DNA from: Antedon mediterranea
Taxonomy: Eukaryota > Echinodermata > Crinoidea > Comatulida > Antedonidae
Direction of reading: 5' to 3'
Length of the DNA: 64,000 bases
Assembly: GCF_964355755.1 (NCBI RefSeq)
Contig: NC_092670.1
Coordinates: forward strand, 28,199,795-28,263,794
The translations under genes and the position numbers were made by a program. Positions 47,611 to 60,200 of this stretch are shown piece by piece. The notes below the pieces were generated by a model. The model did not search any database. It saw only the letters and a list, made by a program, of their open reading frames with translations, and was not told the DNA's origin. Position 1 is the first letter of the stretch. Every line of letters starts with the position of its first letter.

Positions 47611-47632
47611 AAAAAAAAGGGAAACAGAGGGA
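47611..47632 (+). promoter_or_regulatory. Polypurine tract of element 2, copy 2
   Basis: Same purine run abutting the 3' LTR as in copy 1. Confidence 0.85.
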
Positions 47633-48242
47633 TGTAATATAACGATATACTTTTATATTTAAGAAATCGACCTTTGTATCGGAATTCAAATAGGTTCACA
47701 AACTTGACCCAGAAAGTCCAGAGGAGAGTTTGTCCAGATGTTTTAATGACCATTTAGTTTATAATAGAATCCCTAAAGAAAACACTTAGCTTAACTTTGT
47801 GACTTTTCCCATCGTTAAACCAGGAGTGATGACACTATTTAAGTACAGATTTGACAGTGTCATCCATCACAGAAATACCTTATTATACCGTTAATCACTC
47901 CCACTTAAACACCCCTGGATCAACTTAGGACCAATCGTTACCCTCACAGATGATGTAATGCCATTATGCAAATGAACTGAGCCAATATACTCCCAAGTTT
48001 CAGAAGGGCCAAGACACACCTTACAGCCATTTCACGGAGCACACACCTCACAGCCACTTCTTCAGAAGCAGACCTACACACACTTCACACCTCACTGACA
48101 GCATCATTGATTGTCCGTTCCTTATCTATACTTATAGTTGTATATTGTACTGAAGTATTATACTGAATAAATAATATATGTGTTACGACAGTCAAGCGAG
48201 TCAGAGTCTTCATTAGTACCTCAACAGCAACATTATATTACA
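47633..48242 (+). repeat. 3' LTR of element 2, copy 2
   Basis: Shares six of the seven 5'/3' LTR differences with copy 1. Lacks one C in GAGTGACTGACAC near 47829. AATAAA at 48166-48171. Confidence 0.92.
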
Positions 48243-51200
48243 ATATCACAAAATGGTCTAAAATGTCTCCAAATGCGATTTGAAGCTTTTCTAAGCACTT
48301 TGGTGTTTTTATGGTAACGAGTTATTTCGAAAATCACAAAATGGTCTAAAACGTCTCCAAATGCGATTTGAAGCTATTCTGTACACTTTGCTGTTTTGTG
48401 TGAATAATTTTTGTCAAAATGCTCAAAATGGTCAAAAACGTTTTTAAATACTATATTAAGCTATTTTGTGCTCTTTGATGTTTTTGTGTGAAAAGTTTTA
48501 TCGAAATGCTCAAAATGGTCTAAAACGGTTTCTAATGTGATTTTAAGCACTTTGATGTTTTTATGTTAACAACTTTTTTAGAAAATTACAAAATGGTGTA
48601 AAACGTCTCCAAATGCGATTTGAAGCTATTCTAAGCAATTTGGTGTTTTTATGTTAACAAGTTTTTTCGAAAATCACAAAATGGTCTAAAACGTCTCCAA
48701 ATGCGATTTGAAGCTATTCTAAGCACTCTTGTGTTTTTATGTTAACAAGTTTTTTCGAAAATCACAAAATGGTATAAAACGTCTCCAAATGCGATTTGAA
48801 GCTATTCTGTACACTTTGCTGTTTTGAGTGAATAATTTTTGTCGAAATGCTCAAAATTGTCAAAAACGTTTTTAAATACGATATTAAGCTATTTTGTGCT
48901 CTTTGATGTTTTTGTGTGAAAAGTTTTATCGAAATGCTCAAAATGGTCTAAAACGGTTTCTAATGTGATTTTAAGCACTTTGGTGTTTTTATGTTAACAA
49001 GTTTTTTCGAAAATCACAAATTGGTCTAAAACGTCTCCAAATGCGATTTGAAGCTATTTTAAGCACTTTGGTGTTTTTGTGTAACCAAGTTTTTTCGAAA
49101 ATCACAAAAGGGTCTAAAATGTCTCAAAATGCGATTTGAAGCTATTCTGTACACTTTGATGTTTTTATGTTAACAAGTTTTTTCGAAAGTCACAAAATGG
49201 TCTAAAACGTCTCCAAATGCGATTTGAAGCTATTCTAAGCACTTTGGTGTTTTTATGTTAACAAGTTTTTTCGAAAATCACAAAATGGTGTAAAACGTCT
49301 CCAAATGCAATTTGAAGCTTTTCTAAGCACTTTGGTGTTTTTATGTTAACAAGTTTTTTCGAAAATCACAAAATGGTCTAAAACGTCTCCAAATGCGATT
49401 TGAAGCTATTCTGTACACTTTGCTGTTTTGTGTGAATAATTTTTGTCGAAATGCTCAAAATGGTCAAAAACGTTTTTAAATACGATATTAAGCTATTTTG
49501 TGCTCTTTGATGTTTTTGTGTGAAAAGTTTTATCGAAATGCTCAAAATGGTCTAAAACGGTTTCTAATGTGATTTTAAGCACTTTGATGTTTTTATGTTA
49601 ACAACTTTTTTAGAAAATCACAAAATGGTCTAAAACGTCTCCAAATGCGATTTGAAGCAATTCTAAGCACTTTGGTGTTTTTATGGTAACGAGTTTTTTT
49701 GAATATCACAAAATGGTCTAAAACGTCTCCAAATGCGATTTGAAGCTTTTCTAAGCACTTTGGTGTTTTTATGTTTACAAGTTTTTTCGAAAATCACAAA
49801 ATGGTCTAAAACGGCTCCAAATACGATTTGAAGCTATTCTAAGCACTTTGGTGTTTTTATGTTAACAAGTTTTTTCGAAAATCACAAAATGGTCTAAAAC
49901 GTCTCCAAATGCGATTTGAAGCTATTCTAAGCACTTTGGTGTTTTTATGTTAACAAGTTTTTTCGAAAATCACAAAATGGTGTAGAATGTCTCCAAATGC
50001 GATTTGAAGCTATTCTAAGCAATTTTGTGTTTTTATGTTAACAAGTTTTTTCGAAAATCACAAAATGGTGTAAAACGTCTCCAAATGCGATTTTAAGCTA
50101 TTCTAAGCACTTTTGTGTTTTTATGTTAACAAGTTTTTTCGAAAATCACAAAATGGTCTAAAATGTCTCAAAATGCGATTTGAAGCTATTCTGTACACTT
50201 TGCTGTTTTGTGTGAATAATTTTTGTCAAAATGCTCAAAATGGTCAAAAACGTTTTTAAATACTATATTAAGCTATTTTGTGTTCTTTGATGTTTTTGTG
50301 TGAAAAGTTTTTTCGAAATGCTCAAAATGGTCTAAAACGGTTTCTAATGTGATTTTAAGCACTTTGATGTTTTTATGTTAACAACTTTTTTAGAAAATTA
50401 CAAAATGGTCTAAAACGTCTCCAAATGCAATTTGAAGCAATTCTAAGCACTTTGGTGTTTTTATGTTAACAAGTTTTTTCGAAAATCACAAAATGGTCTA
50501 AAACGTCTCCAAATGCTATTTGAAGCTATTCTGTACACTTTGCTGTTTTGTGTGAATAATTTTTGTTGAAATGCTCAAAATGGTCAAAAACGTTTTTAAA
50601 TACGATATTAAGCTATTTTGTGCTCTTTGATGTTTTTGTGTGAAAAGTTTTATCGAAATGCTCAAAATGGTCTAAAACGGTTTCTAATGTGATTTTAAGC
50701 ACTTTGGTGTTTTTATGTTAACAAGTTTTTTCGAAAATCACAAAATGGTCTAAAATGTCTCCAAATGCGATTTGAAGCTTTTCTAAGCACTTTGGTGTTT
50801 TTATGTTAACAAGTTTTTTCGAAAATCACAAAATGGTCTAAAACGTCTCCAAATGTGATTTGAAGCTATTCTAAACACTTTGGTGTTTTTATGTTAACAA
50901 GTTTTTTCGAAAATCACAAATTGGTCTAAAACGTCTCCAAATGCGATTTGAAGCTATTTTAAGCACTTTGGTGTTTTTGTGTAACCAAGTTTTTTCGAAA
51001 ATCACAAAAGGGTCTAAAATGTCTCAAAATGCGATTTGAAGCTATTCTGTACACTTTGATGTTTTTATGTTAACAACTTTTTTAGAAAATCACAAAATGG
51101 TCTAAAACGTCTCCAAATGCGATTTGAAGCAATTCTAAGCACTTTGGTGTTTTTATGGTAACGAGTTTTTTTGAATATCACAAAATGGTCTAAAATGTCT

Positions 51201-54200
51201 CCAAATGCGATTTGAAGCTATTCTAAGCACTTTGGTGTTTTTATGTTAACAAGTTTTTTCGAAAATCACAAAATGGTGTAAAACGTCTCCAAATGCGATT
51301 TGAAGCTATTCTAAGCACTTTGGTGTTTTTATGTTAACAAGTTTTTTCGAAAATCACAAAATGGTGTAAAACTTCTCCAAATACGATTTTAAGCTATTCT
51401 AAGCAATTTGGTGTTTTTATGTCAACAAGTTTTTTCGAAAATCACAAAATGGTCTAAAACGTCTCCAAATGCGATTTGAAGCTATTCTGTACACTTTGCT
51501 GTTTTGTGTGAATAATTTTTGTTGAAATGCTCAAAATGGTCAAAAACGTTTTTAAATACTATATTAAGCTATTTTGTGTTCTTTGATGTTTTTGTGTGAA
51601 AAGTTTTATCGAAATGCTCAAAATGGTCTAAAACGGTTTCTAATGTGATTTTAAGCACTTTGATGTTTTTATGTTAACAACTTTTTTAGAAAATCACAAA
51701 ATGGTCTAAAACGTCTCCAAATGCGATTTGAAGCAATTCTAAGCACTTTGGTGTTTTTATGGTAACGAGTTTTTTTGAATATCACAAAATGGTCTAAAAC
51801 GTCTCCAAATGCGATTTGAAGCTTTTCTAAGCACTTTGGTGTTTTTATGTTTACAAGTTTTTTCGAAAATCACAAAATGGTCTAAAACGGCTCCAAATAC
51901 GATTTGAAGCTATTCTAAGCACTTTGGTGTTTTTATGTTAACAAGTTTTTTCGAAAATCACAAAATGGTCTAAAACGTCTCCAAATGCGATTTGAAGCTA
52001 TTCTAAGCACTTTGGTGTTTTTATGTTAACAAGTTTTTTCGAAAATCACAAAATGGTGTAAAACGTCTCCAAATGCGATTTGAAGCTATTCTAAGCAATT
52101 TTGTGTTTTTATGTTAACAAGTTTTTTCGAAAATCACAAAATGGTCTAAAACGTCTCCAAATGCGATTTGAAGCTATTCTAAGCACTTTTGTGTTTTTAT
52201 GTTAACAAGTTTTTTCGAAAATCACAAAATGGTCTAAAATGTCTCAAAATGCGATTTGAAGCTATTCTGTACACTTTGCTGTTTTGTGTGAATAATTTTT
52301 GTCAAAATGCTCAAAATGGTCAAAAACGTTTTTAAATACTATATTAAGCTATTTTGTGTTCTTTGATGTTTTTGTGTGAAAAGTTTTTTCGAAATGCTCA
52401 AAATGGTCTAAAACGGTTTCTAATGTGATTTTAAGCACTTTGATGTTTTTATGTTAACAACTTTTTTAGAAAATTACAAAATGGTCTAAAACGTCTCCAA
52501 ATGCAATTTGAAGCAATTCTAAGCACTTTGGTGTTTTTATGTTAACAAGTTTTTTCGAAAATCACAAAATGGTCTAAAACGTCTCCAAATGCGATTTGAA
52601 GCTATTCTGTACACTTTGCTGTTTTGTGTGAATAATTTTTGTTGAAATGCTCAAAATGGTCAAAAACGTTTTTAAATACGATATTAAGCTATTTTGTGCT
52701 CTTTGATGTTTTTGTGTGAAAAGTTTTATCGAAATGCTCAAAATGGTCTAAAACGGTTTCTAATGTGATTTTAAGCACTTTGGTGTTTTTATGTTAACAA
52801 GTTTTTTCGAAAATCACAAAATGGTCTAAAACGTCTCCAAATGTGATTTGAAGCTATTCTAAACACTTTGGTGTTTTTATGTTAACAAGTTTTTTCGAAA
52901 ATCACAAATTGGTCTAAAACGTCTCCAAATGCGATTTGAAGCTATTTTAAGCACTTTGGTGTTTTTGTGTAACCAAGTTTTTTCGAAAATCACAAAAGGG
53001 TCTAAAATGTCTCAAAATGCGATTTGAAGCTATTCTGTACACTTTGATGTTTTTTTGTTAACAAGTTTTTTCGAAAGTCTCAAAATGGTCTAAAAAGTCT
53101 CCAAATGCGATTTGAAGCTATTCTAAGCACTTTGGTGTTTTTATGTTAACAAGTTTTATCGAAAATCACAAAATGGTGTAAAACGTCTCCAAATGCGATT
53201 TGAAGCTATTCTAAGCACTTTGGTGTTTTTATGTTAACAAGTTTTTTCGAAAATCACAAAATGGTGTAAAACGTCTCCAAATGCGATTTTAAGCTATTCT
53301 AAGCAATTTGGTGTTTTTATGTTAACAAGTTTTTTCGAAAATCACAAAATGGTCTAAAACGTCTCCAAATGCGATTTGAAGCTATTCTGTACACTTTGCT
53401 GTTTTGTGAGAATAATTTTTGTCGAAATGCTCAAAATGGTCAAAAACGTTTTTAAATACGATATTAAGCTATTTTGTGCTCTTTGATGTTTTTGTGTGAA
53501 AAGTTTTATCGAAATGCTCAAAATGGTCTAAAACGGTTTCTAATGTGATTTTAAGCACTTTGATGTTTTTATGTTAACAACTTTTTTAGAAAATTACAAA
53601 ATGGTGTAAAACGTCTCCAAATGCGATTTGAAGCTATTCTAAGCAATTTCGTGTTTTTATGTTAACAAGTTTTTTCGAAAATCACAAAATGGTCTAAAAC
53701 GTCTCCAAATGCGATTTGAAGCTATTCTAAGCACTTTTGTGTTTTTATGTTAACAAGTTTTTTCGAAAATCACAAAATGGTCTAAAATGTCTCCAAATGC
53801 GATTTTAAGGTATTCTAAGCACTTTGGTGTTTTTATGTTAACAAGTTTTTTCGAAAATCACAAAATGGTCTAAAACGTCTCCAAATGCGATTTGAAGCTA
53901 TTCTAAGCACTTTGGTGTTTTTATGTTAACAAGTTTTTTCGAAAATCACAAAATGGTGTAAAACTTCTCCAAATACGATTTTAAGCTATTCTAAGCAATT
54001 TGGTGTTTTTATGTTAACAAGTTTTTTCGAAAATCACAAAATGGTATAAAACGTCTCCAAATACGATTTGAAGCAATTCTAAGCACTTTGGTGTTTTTAT
54101 GTTAACAAGTTTTTTCGAAAATTACAAAATGGTATAAAACGTCTCCAAATGCGATTTGAAGATTTTCTAAGCACTTTGGTGTTTTTATGTTTACAAGTTT

Positions 54201-57200
54201 TTTCGAAAATCACAAAATGGTCTAAAACGTCTCCAAATGCGATTTGAAGCTATTCTGTACACTTTGCTGTTTTGTGTGAATAATTTTGTCAAAATGCTCA
54301 AAATGGTCAAAAACGTTTTTAAATACTATATTAAGCTATTTTGTGTTCTTTGATGTTTTTGTGTGAAAAGTTTTATCGAAATGCTCAAAATGGTCTAAAA
54401 CGGTTTCTAATGAAATGATTTTAAGAACTTTGATGTTTTTATGTTAACAACTTTTTTAGAAAATCACAAAATGGTCTAAAACGTCTCCAAATGCGATTTG
54501 AAGCAATTCTAAGCACTTTGGTGTTTTTATGTTAACAAGTTTTTTCGAAAATCACAAAATGGTATAAAACCTCTCCAAATGCGATTTTAAGGTATTCTAA
54601 GCACTTTGGTGTTTTTATGTTAACAAGTTTTTTCGAAAATCACAAAATGGTCTAAAACGTCTACAAATGCGATTTGAAGCTATTCTAAGCACTTTGGTGT
54701 TTTTATGTTAACAAGTTTTTTCGAAAATCACAAAATGGTATAAAACGTCTCCAAATGAGATTTTAAGGTATTCTAAGCACTTTGGTGTTTTTATGTTAAC
54801 AAGTTTTTTCGAAAATCACAAAATGGTCTAAAACGTCTACAAATGCGATTTGAAGCTATTCTAAGCACTTTGGTGTTTTTATGTTAACAAGTTTTTTCGA
54901 AAATCACAAAATGGTCTAAAACGTCTCCAAATGCGATTTGAAGCTATTCTGTACACTTTGCTGTTTTGTGTGAATAATTTTTGTCGAAATGCTCAAAATG
55001 GTCAAAAACGTTTTTAAATACGATATTAAGCTATTTTGTGCTCTTTGATGTTTTTGTGTGAAAAGTTTTATCGAAATGCTCAAAATGGTCTAAAACGGTT
55101 TCTAATGTGATTTTAAGCACTTTGATGTTTTTATGTTAACAACTTTTTTAGAAAATCACAAAATGGTCTAAAACGTCTCCAAATGCGATTTGAAGCAATT
55201 CTAAGCACTTTGGTGTTTTTATGGTAACGAGTTTTTTTGAATATCACAAAATGGTCTAAAATGTCTCCAAATGCGATTTGAAGCTATTCTGTACACTTTG
55301 ATGTTTTTTTGTTAACAAGTTTTTTCGAAAGTCACAAAATGGTCTAAAACGTCTCCAAATGCGATTTGAAACTATTCTAAGCACTTTGGTGTTTTTATGT
55401 TAACAAGTTTTTTCGAAAATCACAAAATGGGGTAAAACGTCTCCAAATGCGATTTGAAGCTATTCTAAGCACTTTGGTGTTTTTATGTTAACAAGTTTTT
55501 TCGAAAATCACAAAATGGTGTAAAACTTCTCCAAATACGATTTTAAGCTATTCTAAGCAATTTGGTGTTTTTATGTTAACAAGTTTTTTCGAAAATCACA
55601 AAATGGTCTAAAACGTCTCCAAATGCGATTTGAAGCTATTCTGTACACTTTGCTGTTTTGTGTGAATAATTTTTGTTGAAATGCTCAAAATGGTCAAAAA
55701 CGTTTTTAAATACTATATTAAGCTATTTTGTGCTCTTTGATGTTTTTGTGTGAAAAGTTTTATCGAAATGCTCAAAATGGTCTAAAACGGTTTCTAATGT
55801 GATTTTAAGCACTTTGATGTTTTTATGTTAACAACTTTTTTAGAAAATTACAAAATGGTGTAAAACGTCTCCAAATGCGATTTGAAGCTATTCTAAGCAC
55901 TTTGGTGTTTTTATGGTAACGAGTTTTTTTGAATATCACAAAATGGTCTAAAATGTCTCCAAATGCGATTTGAAGCTTTTCTAAGCACTTTGGTGTTTTT
56001 ATGTTAACAAGTTTTTTCGAAAATCACAAAATGGTCTAAAACGTCTCCAAATGTGATTTGAAGCTATTCTAAACACTTTGGTGTTTTTATGTTAACAAGT
56101 TTTTTCGAAAATCACAAATTGGTCTAAAACGTCTCCAAATGCGATTTGAAGCTAGTTTAAGCACTTTGGTGTTTTTGTGTAACCAAGTTTTTTCGAAAAT
56201 CACAAAAGGGTCTAAAATGTCTCAAAATGCGATTTGAAGCTATTCTGTACACTTTGATGTTTTTTTTGTTAACAAGTTTTTTCGAAAGTCACAAAATGGT
56301 CTAAAACGTCTCCAAATGCGATTTGAAGCTATTCTAAGCACTTTGGTGTTTTTATGTTAACAAGTTTTTTCGAAAATCACAAAATGGTGTAAAACGTCTC
56401 CAAATGCGATTTGAAGCTATTCTAAGCAATTTGGTGTTTTTATGTTAACAAGTTTTTTCGAAAATCACAAAATGGTGTAAAACGTCTCCAAATGCGATTT
56501 TAAGCTATTCTAAGCAATTTGGTGTTTTTTTATGTTAACAAGTTTTTTCGAAAATCACAAAATGGTCTAAAACGTCTCCAAATGCGATTTGAAGCTATTC
56601 TGTACACTTTGCTGTTTTGTGAGAATAATTTTTGTCGAAATGCTCAAAATGGTCAAAAACGTTTTTAAATACGATATTAAGCTATTTTGTGCTCTTTGAT
56701 GTTTTTGTGTGAAAAGTTTTATCGAAATGCTCAAAATGGTCTAAAACGGTTTCTAATGTGATTTTAAGCACTTTGGTGTTTTTATGTTAACAAGTTTTTT
56801 CGAAAATCACAAAATGGTCTAAAACGTCTCCAAATGTGATTTGAAGCTATTCAAAACACTTTGGTGTTTTTATGTTAACAAGTTTTTTCGAAAATCACAA
56901 ATTGGTCTAAAACGTCTCCAAATGCGATTTGAAGTTATTTTAAGCACTTTGGTGTTTTTGTGTAACCAAGTTTTTTCGAAAATCACAAAAGGGTCTAAAA
57001 TGTCTCAAAATGCGATTTGAAGCTATTCTGTACACTTTGATGTTTTTTTGTTAACAAGTTTTTTCGAAAGTCACAAAATGGTCTAAAACGTCTCCAAATG
57101 CGATTTGAAGCTATTCTAAGCACTTTGCTGTATTGTGTGAATAATTTTTGTCGAAATGCTCAAAATGGTCAAAAACGTTTTTAAATACGATATTAAGCTA

Positions 57201-60200
57201 TTTTGTGCTCTTTGATGTTTTTGTGTGAAAAGTTTTATCGAAATGCTCAAAATGGTCTAAAACGGTTTCTAATGTGATTTTAAGCACTTTGATGTTTTTA
57301 TGTTAACAACTTTTTTAGAAAATCACAAAATGGTCTAAAACGTCTCCAAATGCGATTTGAAGCAATTCTAAGCACTTTGGTGTTTTTATGGTAACGAGTT
57401 TTTTTGAATATCACAAAATGGTCTAAAATGTCTCCAAATGCGATTTGAAGCTTTTCTAAGCACTTTGGTGTTTTTATGTTAACAAGTTTTTTCGAAAATC
57501 ACAAAATGGTCTAAAACGTCTCCAAATGCGATTTGAAGCTATTCTGTACACTTTGCTGTTTTGTGTGAATAATTTTTGTCGAAATGCTCAAAATGGTCAA
57601 AAACGTTTTTAAATACGATATTAAGCTATTTTGTGCTCTTTTATGTTTTTGTGTGAAAAGTTTTATCGAAATGCTCAAAATGGTCTAAAACGGTTTCTAA
57701 TGTGATTTTAAGCACTTTGATGTTTTTATGTTAACAACTTTTTTAGAAAATCACAAAATGGTCTAAAACGTCTCCAAATGCGATTTGAAGCAATTCTAAG
57801 CACTTTGGTGTTTTTATGGTAACGAGTTTTTTTGAATATCACAAAATGGTCTAAAATGTCTCCAAATGCGATTTGAAGCTTTTCTAAGCACTTTGGTGTT
57901 TTTATGGTAACGAGTTATTTCGAAAATCACAAAATGGTCTAAAACGTCTCCAAATGCGATTTGAAGCTATTCTGTACACTTTGCTGTTTTGTGTGAATAA
58001 TTTTTGTCAAAATGCTCAAAATGGTCAAAAACGTTTTTAAATACTATATTAAGCTATTTTGTGCTCTTTGATGTTTTTGTGTGAAAAGTTTTATCGAAAT
58101 GCTCAAAATGGTCTAAAACGGTTTCTAATGTGATTTTAAGCACTTTGATGTTTTTATGTTAACAACTTTTTTAGAAAATTACAAAATGGTGTAAAACGTC
58201 TCCAAATGCGATTTGAAGCTATTCTAAGCAATTTGGTGTTTTTATGTTAACAAGTTTTTTCGAAAATCACAAAATGGTCTAAAACGTCTCCAAATGCGAT
58301 TTGAAGCTATTCTAAGCACTTTTGTGTTTTTATGTTAACAAGTTTTTTCGAAAATCACAAAATGGTCTAAAATGTCTCCAAATGCGATTTGAAGCTTTTC
58401 TAAGCACTTTTGTGTTTTTATGTTTACAAGTTTTTTCGAAAATCACAAAATGGTCTAAAACGTCTCCAAATGCGATTTGAAGCTATTCTGTACACTTTGC
58501 TGTTTTGTGTGAATAATTTTTGTCAAAATGCTCAAAATGGTCAAAAACGTTTTTAAATACTATATTAAGCTATTTTGTGTTCTTTGATGTTTTTATGTGA
58601 AAAGTTTTATCGAAATGCTCAAAATGGTCTAAAACGGTTTCTAATGTGATTTTAAGAACTTTGATGTTTTTATGTTAAAAACTTTTTTAGAAAATCACAA
58701 AATGGTCTAAAACGTCTCCAAATGCGATTTGAAGCAATTCTAAGCACTTTGGTGTTTTTATGTTAACACGTTTTTTCGAAAATCACAAAATGGTCTAAAA
58801 CGTCTCCAAATGCGATTTGAAGCTATTCTAAGCACTTTTGTGTTTTTATGTTAACAAGTTTTTTCGAAAATCACAAAATGGTCTAAAATGTCTCCAAATG
58901 CGATTTTAAGGTATTCTAAGCACTTTGGTGTTTTTATGTTAACAAGTTTTTTTGAAAATCACAAAATGGTCTAAAACGTCTACAAATGCGATTTGAAGCT
59001 ATTCTAAGCACTTTGGTGTTTTTATGTTAACAAGTTTTTTCGAAAATCACAAAATGGTATAAAACGTCTCCAAATGCGATTTGAAGATTTTCTAAGCACT
59101 TTGGTGTTTTTATGTTTACAAGTTTTTTCGAAAATCACAAAATGGTCTAAAACGTCTCCAAATGCGATTTGAAGCTATTCTGTACACTTTGCTGTTTTGT
59201 GTGAATAATTTTGTCAAAATGCTCAAAATGGTCAAAAACGTTTTTAAATACTATATTAAGCTATTTTGTGTTCTTTGATGTTTTTGTGTGAAAAGTTTTA
59301 TCGAAATGCTCAAAATGGTCTAAAACGGTTTCTAATGAAATGATTTTAAGAACTTTGATGTTTTTATGTTAACAACTTTTTTAGAAAATCACAAAATGGT
59401 CTAAAACGTCTCCAAATGCGATTTGAAGCAATTCTAAGCACTTTGGTGTTTTTATGTTAACAAGTTTTTTCGAAAATCACAAAATGGTATAAAACCTCTC
59501 CAAATACGATTTTAAGGTATTCTAAGCACTTTGGTGTTTTTATGTTAACAAGTTTGTTCGAAAATCACAAAATGGTCTAAAACGTCTACAAATGCGATTT
59601 GAAGCTATTCTAAGCACTTTGGTGTTTTTATGTTAACAAGTTTTTTCGAAAATCACAAAATGGTATAAAACGTCTCCAAATGAGATTTTAAGGTATTCTA
59701 AGCACTTTGGTGTTTTTATGTTAACAAGTTTTTTCGAAAATCACAAAATGGTCTAAAACGTCTACAAATGCGATTTGAAGCTATTCTAAGCACTTTGGTG
59801 TTTTTATGTTAACAAGTTTTTTCGAAAATCACAAAATGGTATAAAACGTCTCCAAATGCGATTTTAAGCTATTCTAAGCAATTTGGTGTTTTTATGTTAA
59901 CAAGTTTTTTCGAAAATCACAAAATGGTCGAAAATGTCACAAAATGCGATTTGAAGCTATTCTAAGCACTTTGGTGTTATTATGTTAACAAGTTTTTTCG
60001 AAAATCACAAATTGGTCTAAAACGTCTCCAAATGCGATTTGAAGCTATTTTAAGCACTTTGGTGTTTTTGTGTAACCAAGTTTTTTCGAAAATCACAAAA
60101 GGGTCTAAAATGTCTCAAAATGCGATTTGAAGCTATTCTGTACACTTTGATGTTTTTTTGTTAACAAGTTTTTTCGAAAGTCTCAAAATGGTCTAAAAAG

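Larger units (their letters stand above)
44880..48242 (+). mobile_element. Non-autonomous LTR retrotransposon (element 2), copy 2
   Basis: 3,363 bp, collinear with copy 1. LTRs are at 44880-45490 and 47633-48242 (610 bp; one C lost near 47829). It has the same ATAT duplication (48243-48246), primer-site-like sequence (45491-45503), 103 bp repeats (45621-45826), T-rich repeats (45931-46081), GA tract (near 47448) and purine tract (47611-47632). The only differences from copy 1 I saw are two sites in the 3' LTR. Confidence 0.92.
31305..48790. repeat. Unit 2 of the large tandem segmental duplication (about 17.5 kb)
   Basis: Direct repeat of about 10,600-31,305, including both retroelements at the same insertion points. 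It is shorter by 3,223 bp because of satellite loss. Matching to unit 1 ends near 48,815, where TACTGTTTTTTGTG in unit 2's own start (31,330) becomes TGCTGTTTTGAGTG. Confidence 0.85.

Noticed and set aside
31305-48790. Second retroelement pair as independent insertions or pure assembly error
   Set aside because: Identical target sites and spacer rule out independent insertion. Private substitutions, a 5 bp indel and several whole-monomer losses argue against a simple duplicated contig, although long-read confirmation is still decisive.
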